Positions 18,962 through 27,068 of a stretch of DNA of 64,000 bases are shown one piece after another. The notes under the pieces are model-generated. The model had not been told where the DNA came from. It saw only the letters and a program-made list of their open reading frames with translations, and ran no database searches. This DNA comes from Candidatus Zymogenus saltonus (GTDB lineage: Bacteria; Desulfobacterota; Zymogenia; Zymogenales; Zymogenaceae). How positions within the stretch are numbered: the stretch's first letter is position 1; the number at the start of each line of letters is the position of its first letter. The position numbers were made by a program, and so were the translations under genes. Where the stretch lies: positions 1-64,000 of the forward strand of contig JAFGIX010000027.1 in NCBI GenBank assembly GCA_016929395.1, written 5' to 3'.

Positions 18962-19264
18962 TTTTTAGGGGGATAGCAGAATCTCGAATTTTATAGTGGG
19001 CGGCTCTTTAGGGCCGTCGACTTTGGCGATCGAGACCTATCGTAAAATTCTTTAAAGATCCTGCTAAAATAGAAAAAAGTTGGGGAAGATATTTTTCATT
19101 AAACCTCTGGAGGCGGTCGAACACTATCAAGTCATATGGTGTCATGGTATTTTAGACTAAAAATACATTTTCCTCTTTCAGAAACTCAAATGTAAAACAG
19201 TATCTTTTTACATCTCGAAGCTTTCAGATAGAGAATTAGGATAATTTTTTCAGGGTAATCTCCG
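18962..19264. other. Gap between argG and argH
   Basis: These 303 bases are more A+T-rich than the flanking genes. I see no gene, no RNA and no clear terminator hairpin. argH may have its own promoter here, but no strong -35/-10 pair stands out. Confidence 0.4.
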
Positions 19265-20650
19265 ATGAAAAAACCGTGGGGGGGCAGGTTCAAAGACGAT
19301 ACGAGCGGAGAGGTGGAGGCGTTTACCTCCTCCATATCATTCGACGCGCGCCTTGCCCCATACGATATTGGAGGGAGCATAGCCCACGCGAAGACCCTCG
19401 AGAGGGCGGGATTGATAAGCAAAGAGGAGGCTAATGACCTTATCTCAGAGCTTGAAAGAATCGCTAAAGAGATCGGTAAAGAGAAATTTCGCTTCAAAAA
19501 CGCCCTCGAGGATGTCCACATGAACATAGAGGCGGCCCTGATAAAGAGGCTGGGCGAAGACGTGGGGGGGCTTATCCACACCGCCAGGAGCAGAAACGAC
19601 CAGGTGGCCGTGGACACCCGGCTCTTCGTAAAGATGGAGGCGAGAAGGGCGATCGATCTCCTCAAAGAAATCAGGATTACGATCATAGACCTCGCCGATA
19701 AAAACATCGAGGTCGTGATGCCCGGTTACACCCACCTCCAGCGGGCGCAGCCGATTTTGCTCTCCCACCACCTCCTCGCGTACTGGGAGATGTTTCACAG
19801 AGACTCCTTGAGATTCAAAAACGTTTTGACGGCCGCCGACGTGATGCCCCTCGGCTCCGGGGCGCTGGCCGGCGTCCCCTACCGACTCGACCGGGAATAC
19901 ACGGCAAAGCTCCTCGGATTCTCCCGGATATCGACAAACAGCGTGGACGCCGTGAGCGACAGGGACTACATCCTGGACTACCTCGCCTCGGCCTCGATTG
20001 CCATGATGCACCTCTCCCGCCTCGCCGAGGAGCTGGTGTTGTTTTCCAGCGCCGAGTACGGCTTCGTAACGCTCCCCGACCGCTACGCCACCGGCTCCTC
20101 CATCATGCCCCAAAAGAAAAACCCGGACGTCCCGGAGCTGGTGAGAGGAAAGACGGGAAGGGTGATCGGCAACCTCGTCTCCCTTCTCACCACGATGAAG
20201 GGGCTGCCGCTCGCCTACATGCGGGACATGCAGGAGGACAAGGAGGCCCTCTTCGACGCCGTCGACACGCTGAACGCCTCCCTGTCGATCATGGAAGGGC
20301 TCCTCTCCGCCGTTCGGTTCAACGGCGATAAAATGAAAGAGGCCCTGACCGGCGGATTCATCACCGCCACCGACGCCGCCGACTACCTCGTAAGAAAGGG
20401 GGTCAGCTTCAGGGAGGCTCACGGGATCGTGGGGAAGATCGTGGCTGATGCGGAATCGAGGGGGAAAACCCTCTTTGACCTGAGCGTCTCCGACTGGCGG
20501 GAGTTCTCCCCCAGGTTCGACGACGACATCATCGATGCGGTCAAGGTGGAATCGTCCATATCGTCGAGGAACATCGTAGGCGGCACGGCAAGAGAGCGGG
20601 TGGTGGAGACCATCAAGACACTGCGCAAGCTTGAAAAGGGGAAGGAGTAG
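19265..20650 (+). CDS. argH: Argininosuccinate lyase
   Basis: The 461-aa fumarase/aspartase-superfamily enzyme opens with KPWGGRF and has TARSRNDQVAVDTRLF, GYTHLQRAQP and the signature GSSIMPQKKNPD (about residues 279-290) that carries the catalytic Ser loop. It cleaves argininosuccinate to arginine and fumarate, the last step of the pathway encoded upstream. It is separated from argG by 303 bp and so may be a separate transcript. The order argH, lipoprotein, lysA that follows is common in deltaproteobacteria. Confidence 0.95.
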   Translation: MKKPWGGRFKDDTSGEVEAFTSSISFDARLAPYDIGGSIAHAKTLERAGLISKEEANDLISELERIAKEIGKEKFRFKNALEDVHMNIEAALIKRLGEDVGGLIHTARSRNDQVAVDTRLFVKMEARRAIDLLKEIRITIIDLADKNIEVVMPGYTHLQRAQPILLSHHLLAYWEMFHRDSLRFKNVLTAADVMPLGSGALAGVPYRLDREYTAKLLGFSRISTNSVDAVSDRDYILDYLASASIAMMHLSRLAEELVLFSSAEYGFVTLPDRYATGSSIMPQKKNPDVPELVRGKTGRVIGNLVSLLTTMKGLPLAYMRDMQEDKEALFDAVDTLNASLSIMEGLLSAVRFNGDKMKEALTGGFITATDAADYLVRKGVSFREAHGIVGKIVADAESRGKTLFDLSVSDWREFSPRFDDDIIDAVKVESSISSRNIVGGTARERVVETIKTLRKLEKGKE

Positions 20651-20940
20651 TATTAATTCGAGGCAGGTATTTATCAAGCTTAAGTGATAGCGGCAGATCA
20701 AGGTTGCTTCTCGGCGCGAGGGAATGACATACAAACTTGAAATTCAACACGGGCTTGAATTATAACTGCAATTGAAGTAAAGAGATAATTGATACGGGGG
20801 CCGAGGGAGGCGAAAGTCGATATGTCGATATATCGATATAACAATTTAGAATTGCGGGGCATCCCGACTTTATTTCAACCGTTTTCAACTTGCTCAAACT
20901 GTGATATTATTGGCCTGAAATAATCAGTTTTTACAGACCC

Positions 20941-20969
20941 TTGAATTAAAGACGGACAATCAATATATA
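20941..20969 (+). promoter_or_regulatory. Predicted promoter for the lipoprotein-lysA pair
   Basis: TTGAAT (20941-20946), 17 bp and TATATA (20964-20969) lie about 45 bp before the lipoprotein ATG at 21014. The rest of the 363-base gap after argH holds no gene. Near 20822-20842 there is a self-complementary stretch, TCGATATATCGA, of unknown meaning. Confidence 0.5.
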
Positions 20970-21013
20970 GATAATCAGAATCAACCTACATAATGACCAA
21001 GGAGGTATTGGAT

Positions 21014-21481
21014 ATGTATAGACTATTTCAAAGACTTTTAATATTAGCCGCACTGTTAATCTTCATCGCGTCCTGCGGAGTCAAGGGGCCGCCCCTCCCG
21101 CCCGAGTACGTCGTGCCGGAAAAAATCAAGGACCTGAAGGTAAAGCTGGTCGAGGGAGGCGTCATCCTCAGGTGGACGATCCCGGACAAGAACAGTGACG
21201 GGACTCAGCTGACCGACCTCTCCGGCTTCAAGGTTTTCAGAAAGGACGTCCCGGACGAGGAAATCGACTGCCCACCCTGCACCAAGAAGTTCGAGGAGAT
21301 ATTCGACTTTACGCTTGCCGTCCCCGGAAAGGCGAAGGTTGAGAAGGACAGGATCTACATCGAAGACCTCACTCTCCTCCCGAACATCTCATACACCTAC
21401 GTGGTCGTATCCTACAACACCGCCGGCTACCACAGCGGCTACTCCAACACGGTCGACGTATACTTCAGGAGAGCCGAGTGA
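21014..21481 (+). CDS. LptM-like lipoprotein with fibronectin III-type domain
   Basis: The 155-aa protein has a type II signal peptide ending in the lipobox IASC, followed by GVKGPPLPPEYV. This mature N-terminus resembles the C-G-x-KGP-x-xPP start of LptM/YifL lipoproteins, which are also encoded next to lysA in Gammaproteobacteria. The rest looks like one fibronectin type III beta-sandwich (WTIPDKNSDGTQLTDLSGFKVFR ... YTYVVVSYNTAGYHSGYSN). The ATG at 21014 is chosen because AAGGAGGT lies seven bases upstream; an ATG at 20993 lies before that site. The stop overlaps the lysA start. A role in outer-membrane assembly is only an inference. Confidence 0.8.
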   Translation: MYRLFQRLLILAALLIFIASCGVKGPPLPPEYVVPEKIKDLKVKLVEGGVILRWTIPDKNSDGTQLTDLSGFKVFRKDVPDEEIDCPPCTKKFEEIFDFTLAVPGKAKVEKDRIYIEDLTLLPNISYTYVVVSYNTAGYHSGYSNTVDVYFRRAE

Positions 21482-22713
21482 ACTATTTCAACTACGTCAA
21501 TGATGTGCTTCACGCCGAGGATATCCCGATAACCAGGCTCGCAGAAAAATTCGGGACGCCCCTCTACATATACAGCGCCAAGACCCTGAGGCACCACTTC
21601 AGGGTCTTCGACAACGCCTTTTCCGGCATCGAGCACCTGATCTGCTTTGCTATGAAGGCTAACTCCAACCTCGGCGTCCTGAGGCTCTTCGCGAAGATGG
21701 GCGCAGGGTTCGACATCGTCTCCGGCGGCGAGCTCTTTAGAGCCTTAAAGGCCGGCGGCGACCCGAAGAAGATCGTCTACAGCGGCGTCGGAAAGACGAC
21801 CGACGAGATCAGGGAGGCGCTAAAAGCCGACATCCTGATGTTCAACGTCGAGTCGTTCGAGGAGCTGGGCGTCATAAACGAGATCGCGGGAACGATCAGG
21901 AAAAGGGCGAGGATATCCCTTCGCGTAAATCCGGACGTGGATCCCATGACGCACCCGAAGATATCCACGGGACTCAAGGAAAACAAGTTCGGCATCGACA
22001 TCAAAAAGGTTATCGATGACTACGAGGAGGCGGGGAGGCTCCCCAACATCGAGGTCATCGGCGTGGACTGCCACATCGGCTCCCAGATAACGGAGATCGC
22101 TCCCTTCGTGGACGCCCTCGAGCGCCTTAAAGAGCTGGTCTTCAAGCTTCGCGAGAGGGGCTTCAATATCCGCTGGTTCGACATCGGCGGGGGGCTGGGC
22201 ATCACCTATCAAAACGAGTCCCCCCCCGATCCCTCCCAGTACGCGGCGGCGATAAAAAAGAGCGCCGAAGACCTCAACGTCGCCTTCATCCTCGAACCGG
22301 GGCGGGTGATCGTCGGGAACGCCGGCATAATGGTGACAAGGGTCCTCTACACCAAGCGGAACGGGAAGAACTTCGTCGTCGTGGACGCCGGGATGAACGA
22401 CCTGATGCGCCCGGCGATGTACGACTCCTTCCACGAGATAAAACCCGTGATAAAAAGCAACAACAGCAAGATCACCGCCGACGTGGTGGGGCCGATCTGC
22501 GAGTCGGCCGATTTCATCGCCAAGAACCGCGAGATAGCCGACGCCAAGCGCGGCGACCTGCTGGCCGTAATGAGCGCCGGCGCCTACAGCTTCTCGATGG
22601 CGTCAAACTACAACTCCCGCCCCCGCGCCGCGGAGCTTTTGATCGACGGCAAAGTGCCGCACCTCGTCAGGAAACGGGAGAGCTACAAGGATTTGATTCT
22701 GAGGGAGGATTGA
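21478..22713 (+). CDS. lysA: Diaminopimelate decarboxylase
   Basis: The 411-aa fold-type III PLP enzyme shows the cofactor Lys in CFAMKANSN (about residue 59), the HIGSQI segment, a GGGLGI phosphate-binding loop, and the second-subunit CESADF and YSFSMASNYNSRPRAAE motifs. It makes L-lysine from meso-diaminopimelate. The start is a GTG overlapping the TGA of the lipoprotein gene by four bases (GTGA), with AGGAGAG upstream, so the two are translationally coupled. A decayed copy of its last about 70 bp occurs 915 bp downstream. Confidence 0.95.
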   Translation: MNYFNYVNDVLHAEDIPITRLAEKFGTPLYIYSAKTLRHHFRVFDNAFSGIEHLICFAMKANSNLGVLRLFAKMGAGFDIVSGGELFRALKAGGDPKKIVYSGVGKTTDEIREALKADILMFNVESFEELGVINEIAGTIRKRARISLRVNPDVDPMTHPKISTGLKENKFGIDIKKVIDDYEEAGRLPNIEVIGVDCHIGSQITEIAPFVDALERLKELVFKLRERGFNIRWFDIGGGLGITYQNESPPDPSQYAAAIKKSAEDLNVAFILEPGRVIVGNAGIMVTRVLYTKRNGKNFVVVDAGMNDLMRPAMYDSFHEIKPVIKSNNSKITADVVGPICESADFIAKNREIADAKRGDLLAVMSAGAYSFSMASNYNSRPRAAELLIDGKVPHLVRKRESYKDLILRED

Positions 22714-22853
22714 GGGGGGGGGACAAATAAACTGAATATCACAAAAGGTATTTTAGCCAGAAGATCTATGTGTATTATAAAATTACACTTGAAATAGTAT
22801 GAATATCGCAAGATAATTACTGATTTCATTTTAAATAAAACCTTTAAATAGAA

Positions 22854-23501
22854 ATGGAAATTTGGGAATTTGTGGAAATTTGGGAATTTGTGATCAAAAT
22901 CGCTTTTGGTTTAGGAATACTATTTGGATTACCATTAGCTGCAAAAAAACTATACAAAGAGTTTAGGAGAGAATATAGAATAGTAGATGGATTTCTAGTT
23001 CCTTTTATTACCCCCAAAATAAGAGATCTAGCTTTTTTCGTCCCTACAATTGAAATAAGAAAATATTATGAGGGGTTAATACACATTCATAAAGCTTGGT
23101 TGCTTTTCAGAGATAACAATGGTGAAGTTTATTTATATGAAGCTAACCATAAGTATATAAAACCAAATGAAATTAGCAATACTGGGAATGTTGAATTCGG
23201 CAACTTCTTTTTACCTCCACAATTCTATAATACTATTTTGAATAGCAATGTATACTTCTGCATAGAAGATGGAAAGGGTAAGCAATCTTATTTCTGTCTA
23301 AATAGAATAGATACATCTAGATTATGTAATTTTCTTTCATATCAATTAATGAATCGAAAACGTTACATAACTCAATTTTTAGTGGGAACCCAAGAAACGA
23401 AAAATGAGGAAGGTAAAATAATTGAAAAGAAGCCTATTATTTGGTGGGCAAAAGCAAAACGTGGACAAAAATTAGGAGGGAAAGTAATTATTGAAAAATG
23501 A
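22854..23501 (+). CDS. A+T-rich orphan protein with N-terminal membrane helix
   Basis: I do not recognise this 215-aa protein. It has one hydrophobic helix (about residues 11-28), then a basic juxtamembrane stretch and a soluble domain rich in Tyr, Phe and Asn, ending with KAKRGQKLGGKVIIEK. The first codons are a perfect 18-bp tandem duplication (GAAATTTGGGAATTTGTG twice, encoding EIWEFV EIWEFV). Base composition is far more A+T-rich than the neighbours, which suggests recent transfer. It lies between lysA and a decayed copy of the lysA 3' end. It could be a single-pass accessory or defence protein, but nothing in the sequence proves this. Confidence 0.65.
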   Translation: MEIWEFVEIWEFVIKIAFGLGILFGLPLAAKKLYKEFRREYRIVDGFLVPFITPKIRDLAFFVPTIEIRKYYEGLIHIHKAWLLFRDNNGEVYLYEANHKYIKPNEISNTGNVEFGNFFLPPQFYNTILNSNVYFCIEDGKGKQSYFCLNRIDTSRLCNFLSYQLMNRKRYITQFLVGTQETKNEEGKIIEKKPIIWWAKAKRGQKLGGKVIIEK

Positions 23502-23638
23502 TTTTTCGGAAATTCCCAACAGGATAGTTACGAATGATTTTGCATAATCACATAACATCCTAATCCTCTAAAAAACTTAACATGGATACATGTTTTTCCC
23601 ACCCGCCCCGTCCGCAACCGATTTTTATAACCGGCGGC

Positions 23639-23709
23639 GTGCCGCACCTCAAAAGAGAGCGGGTGAGTTACAAGGATTTTTATTCTGAGGGAGGGTTGAG
23701 GGGGGGGGA
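23639..23709 (+). pseudogene. Decayed duplicate of the lysA 3' end
   Basis: This stretch aligns with the last codons and trailing G-tract of lysA (22654-22723). It shares GTGCCGCACCTC, CAAGGATTT, ATTCTGAGGGAGG and TTGAG plus eight Gs. There are scattered substitutions and one inserted T that breaks the reading frame. About 60 of 70 bases match. It has no start and is not a functional gene. The two copies form direct repeats around the A+T-rich gene at 22854-23501. The rest of the 23502-23827 gap contains no gene. Confidence 0.8.
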
Positions 23710-23827
23710 ACTTATTAATCAAAAGATGTTAGTCTTGATATTGTTTAAAGTGATAAATTCTTATAACATCTTCTGCCTTTTTTCGTTAAATGATAGTAGT
23801 TTTATTCTGTCTTTTTTACTATATTGA

Positions 23828-24259
23828 TTAAAAACTCAAGGTAAATGTATTTATATATCCAGTATAGATAAAAACACTATGCGAAAGCAAATCTCTACCT
23901 ATTAAGCATTGGATATGCTGGTTTTTTAGAGGTGCTGCTATTGCAATGACTTCTGCTATAACATTATTTGGAAATAAAACCCTAATTAGATACTCATAAC
24001 ACAAAACATTAGTTGACGATGGAGTGTTTACATAAATATACCCTATCGTCTTCAAATTGAGATGATCAACAATATCTTCCCGAATAACAGTTGAGCTTGC
24101 GCCAGTATCAATCATAGCTGTTGCGTTAAATGGGTCAGGTATTTTCTTCTTTCCCTTCTTCAGTGTATCCTCAATGATTTTCCCTACAGCAATTCTAACC
24201 TCAACAATAGGTCCTTGTGTTTGTAAATTTGGAAGTTGTAGAGTAAACGAGGGGGTCAT
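23828..24259 (-). CDS. Retropepsin-like aspartic protease
   Basis: The 143-aa protein has the single-domain aspartic protease pattern. An AMIDTGASSTVI segment (about residues 48-59) holds the catalytic Asp-Thr-Gly, and QCLIGRDLLSHSVF near residue 115 matches the Ile-Gly-Arg-Asp strand of retropepsins. Such proteins work as dimers, like viral proteases. There is no signal peptide. Codons are A+T-rich. The ATG lies one base after the stop of the small upstream gene, so the two form a translationally linked pair. The natural substrate is unknown. Confidence 0.78.
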   Translation of the reverse strand: MTPSFTLQLPNLQTQGPIVEVRIAVGKIIEDTLKKGKKKIPDPFNATAMIDTGASSTVIREDIVDHLNLKTIGYIYVNTPSSTNVLCYEYLIRVLFPNNVIAEVIAIAAPLKNQHIQCLIGRDLLSHSVFIYTGYINTFTLSF

Positions 24260-24260
24260 T

Positions 24261-24515
24261 TTAAATCCCTAAAAGATTTGAAACAAAATTAGATGGTGTT
24301 TCAATCCGGAAAATCTGTTTTACTAAAAAAGCTTCATGCCCATATTTTTCATAACCTTGTTTAATTGCATCCATTCTATTTTCATAGATTCCTACGACTT
24401 CATCATTTTTGATTAAAACAAATTTTCCCTCGGCTTTTCCAATAAGCTCCTCTTTGTTTTTCTCATAAGTTTCCATTTCTATTTTTAGTGCTTCACACAT
24501 TTTCCCCTCCTTCAA
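24261..24515 (-). CDS. Small protein paired with the retropepsin-like protease (DUF5678-like)
   Basis: The 84-aa protein has an N-terminal helical segment and then GKFVLIKNDEVVGIYENRMDA and YGHEAFLVKQI, a pattern I associate with DUF5678-type small proteins. It has no membrane segment. The stop is one base from the ATG of the aspartic protease. This tight pairing suggests that it is a partner, inhibitor or substrate of the protease, but nothing demonstrates which. It is A+T-rich like its partner. AAGGAGGGG sits just before the ATG. Confidence 0.65.
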   Translation of the reverse strand: MKEGKMCEALKIEMETYEKNKEELIGKAEGKFVLIKNDEVVGIYENRMDAIKQGYEKYGHEAFLVKQIFRIETPSNFVSNLLGI

Positions 24516-24711
24516 TATAAACCCGTGATAGGCTTACACGATAACTTTTTTCCTCCTATTCTATTAATAATATTACTTCAATATATAATGAAATATACCA
24601 TTAATGTTACGTCAATGTAAAGCTAAAAGTATTGCCCACCCTACCCCCCAGCCCAACATCAAGCCGCCGCGCCGATGCGGGCGTTTGCAATCAGCAGAAA
24701 TAAATCAAAAT

Positions 24712-25584
24712 TCATTTGAACCATCTTTCCGCAGCCTCATCGATCTCCTCCTCCCCGACCTCCATGACGACGGGGGCGTCCGCGGGACAGATCTCGTCCC
24801 TCCTATGCGTCGAGATCATCCGAATCTTTCCTGACTCGTCGGCCCTGTATGTCCCCACCGATGTCATGTAATTGTACGGGAAGATTGGGAGATTGTTTGC
24901 GAGCATATAGATCGTGAAGTGCTCTCCGTCATCATCGTATTCCAAGCGGATATCCTGATTGAAGCTGAAGAAATCTTTATAGACATCGCTGTCTTTCGCA
25001 ACCTTCGGATATAACGGTCTTCCGTCCTCGGTGTTGTGAAGCCGTGAGTAGGCAATGTGATATGCCGTGAACTCCTTCAGCTTCATTTCCTTGTATCCAT
25101 CCGCCGGCCACCGAGAAGCAAGGGCCAGACCCATGCCGGAAACAAACAGGGTAATAAGGATAAGGAGAAGACCCGACGTCAACAGGCGCCAGTGAACCGC
25201 GCCCTTCAGATATTCCGGGACGCTCTTTGACAAGAGGCGCCTTGTTCCCCAGAAAATCATTCTTAACCCTCTCGCTATGGCTATAACCCCGAAGATAATC
25301 ACAACCAGGACTCCAAGACCAATGTTTATCGTAGAAATAATAACGGCAAGGACGGCGGCGAGAATGGGAAGAAGTCTCCATTTTTTGGGTTTCTCCCTTT
25401 GCAGCTTCATTATCGCATACCCCCCGCCCAGAAGAGTGAACAGCGCCATGACGGGAAGGATTATGACGGTGGCGAGAATGGTCTGCGGTCCCGGGGGCTG
25501 GTTGGCAAAGGCACTGGTTGCCTGAAGTAACATAAACAGCGGCGTAAAAAGAAAAACCGCAAAAGCTGTTTTAAAAATTCTCAT
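24712..25584 (-). CDS. Polytopic membrane protein with soluble C-terminal domain, unknown function
   Basis: The 290-aa protein has a probable signal peptide or first helix (residues 7-27, ending ATSAFA), then helices at about 37-58, 73-103 and 133-155. A soluble C-terminal domain follows (about 160-290). That domain has RLHNTEDGRPLYP and FNQDIRLEYDDDGEHFTIYM, ending with acidic residues. I do not recognise a family with confidence. Its start overlaps the stop of the upstream gene by four bases (ATGA), so the two are co-translated. Composition is intermediate between host genes and the A+T-rich islands. Confidence 0.6.
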   Translation of the reverse strand: MRIFKTAFAVFLFTPLFMLLQATSAFANQPPGPQTILATVIILPVMALFTLLGGGYAIMKLQREKPKKWRLLPILAAVLAVIISTINIGLGVLVVIIFGVIAIARGLRMIFWGTRRLLSKSVPEYLKGAVHWRLLTSGLLLILITLFVSGMGLALASRWPADGYKEMKLKEFTAYHIAYSRLHNTEDGRPLYPKVAKDSDVYKDFFSFNQDIRLEYDDDGEHFTIYMLANNLPIFPYNYMTSVGTYRADESGKIRMISTHRRDEICPADAPVVMEVGEEEIDEAAERWFK

Positions 25585-26183
25585 GGTTTAACCTCCCAGG
25601 AAAAGCGCCAGTCGCTTTTCGGCATGAAGTTGGTTTGACTAAAAAACAGAGAATCGGACGCTTCTCCTTCAAGTGTGTAATTGGATGAAATAATCTTCAC
25701 AGTCCCGGGAAACAATCTATACATACCCCTGTCAAGGGGGTGTCTCCAGGCTCCCGTCGTGGTGAGGATATAGCGGGCGTCCCTCTTCGGGGCGTGCTGG
25801 CAATATCGAACCAGGACCCTTACCTCCCCCCTTGGCTTGAACTTCAGATCGAAGCGGTGTTTTCCCAAAATGTACCTGATCGGGATATCCCTGCTTTCGG
25901 GATAGATTTCACAAGCACTCAAGAGTACAGGATGGGGATGGTCCAGGTCGACGGGGAGCGGGATGCTCATTCCCTGCATGACCGGAAAGGGTAATGGATT
26001 GGAGTAAATATATGCTCCTCTCATCTCTATATGGTCTTGGTGGACAAAGATGTCGATCTCTTCTTCGGTAAATCGAACGATGGGGCAGAGGCCGGCAAGA
26101 AATGGAAACAGCAGGATGATGACAGCAATGGGGAAAAGGAGGTAGAATGAATACCCCCGTTCATCAGACCGCCTGCTTTTCAT
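25581..26183 (-). CDS. Single-pass membrane protein, unknown function
   Basis: The 200-aa protein has one membrane helix (about residues 13-31) and an extracytoplasmic domain containing FVHQDHIEMRGAYIYSNPL, several His and Pro residues and beta-rich segments. It resembles no family I can name. It is the first gene of a two-gene unit with the polytopic protein at 24712-25584, with a four-base overlap. The pair probably forms a membrane complex. No signal of mobility was seen. Confidence 0.6.
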   Translation of the reverse strand: MKSRRSDERGYSFYLLFPIAVIILLFPFLAGLCPIVRFTEEEIDIFVHQDHIEMRGAYIYSNPLPFPVMQGMSIPLPVDLDHPHPVLLSACEIYPESRDIPIRYILGKHRFDLKFKPRGEVRVLVRYCQHAPKRDARYILTTTGAWRHPLDRGMYRLFPGTVKIISSNYTLEGEASDSLFFSQTNFMPKSDWRFSWEVKP

Positions 26184-26480
26184 CGAAAAATTTCCTCTTG
26201 ATGTGGGTCGTTAATACCCATTCTACTCCTTTTTCAGGCCCGTTTCTATATCTTTCTTTTATGACTTTCACTGTTTAATCCCTTTTGTGAAATATCCGGC
26301 ATGTTTTCAAAAAACCATCAGCTATTTAATGTAAATCCGCCCGCCCCACCCACAACCGATTTTTGTAATCAATTGCGGGCCGGGGCAGGCGTTCGTTTGT
26401 TATAGATAGATTTGTTGAGATCGATCGAGATCGATCGACCGGTTGACTCATAGCCTCATCGCCTCGTTGATATTTTCACC

Positions 26481-26687
26481 TCACTCGTCGATCCCCTCGA
26501 TCTTCGACCTGCCCATCGCTATCCCGCCCCCCTTTGCGAGCTCGGCCTTCATCACGTCGCGAAGCTTTATCAAGGAATTCAGCGTCTTCTCCTGGTCGAC
26601 CGATATCTCCCCCGCGCGAAAGCTCACCGCCTTCAGGTTTGCGATCTCAGTCTCCACCGCGACGAGCTGCTCGTGTGTAAAAGCCAT
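26481..26687 (-). CDS. gpW-like small phage head-tail joining protein
   Basis: The 68-aa protein begins MAFTHEQLVAVETEIANLKA and continues with two short helices and a central strand. This size and pattern resembles gpW-type head-completion proteins or the similar small phage proteins found after the capsid gene. Its ATG overlaps the TGA of the preceding gene (TGATG) and has GGAGGTG upstream. It is the last gene of the capsid half-module on this strand. The next 206 bases contain only repeats of AGATCGATCG and no gene. The specific gpW assignment is tentative; the phage context is good. Confidence 0.55.
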   Translation of the reverse strand: MAFTHEQLVAVETEIANLKAVSFRAGEISVDQEKTLNSLIKLRDVMKAELAKGGGIAMGRSKIEGIDE

Positions 26688-26980
26688 CAGTACACCTCCA
26701 GCCTGTAGGGCTCGGCGCCGCTCTCGCCCCGAAGCCAGATCGACCCCTGCCGCCTGAACGCCATCACCTTCGGCTGGCTATCGGTGTCCTTCACCCTCCC
26801 GTGGACGGCCGCGCCGTCGAACGAGTACTCGATGTAGGCGCCCGTCGCGTCGTTCGCAAGCGCAATGCAGAACGACTGGAAGCCGAACTCCTGCTTCACG
26901 AAGGACGTCGTGAGGGCGGTGCCGGACTGATCCTGGAAGTAGCTGTTCGCCGACATCTCTATCCCCGTAATTATCGCCAT
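26687..26980 (-). CDS. Phage-type small structural protein, unknown
   Basis: The 97-aa protein starts at the ATG at 26980, which has AAAGGAGGGAGAC directly upstream; the open frame continues further 5' but lacks a ribosome site. The sequence (TGIEMSANSYFQDQSGTA, AYIEYSFDGAAVHGRVK, EPYRLEVY) is beta-rich and looks like a virion accessory protein. It lies between the major capsid gene and the gpW-like gene. A strong hairpin separates it from the capsid gene, which may lower its expression relative to capsid. Confidence 0.6.
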   Translation of the reverse strand: MAIITGIEMSANSYFQDQSGTALTTSFVKQEFGFQSFCIALANDATGAYIEYSFDGAAVHGRVKDTDSQPKVMAFRRQGSIWLRGESGAEPYRLEVY

Positions 26981-27026
26981 GTCTCCCTCCTTTCCTTTTT
27001 TTGGCAACCCCCGATATCCCAAAAGC

Positions 27027-27052
27027 GGGCGGGGGGATGCCTCCCCCCGCCC
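27027..27052 (-). terminator. Strong GC hairpin downstream of the capsid gene
   Basis: A perfect 11-bp stem (GGGCGGGGGGA with its complement) and a 4-base loop occupy 27027-27052, 16 bp beyond the capsid stop codon. Read on the minus strand it is followed by GCTTTT, a short U-tract. It could act as a partial terminator or RNA stabiliser, so that capsid mRNA exceeds mRNA of the genes beyond. Confidence 0.6.
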
Positions 27053-27068
27053 AAAATCAATTTCAATA

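Noticed and set aside
19445-20734. Minus-strand open frame of 429 codons over argH
   Set aside because: argH on the plus strand has all its signature motifs and normal length. The antisense product is low-complexity Val/His/Gly-rich sequence.
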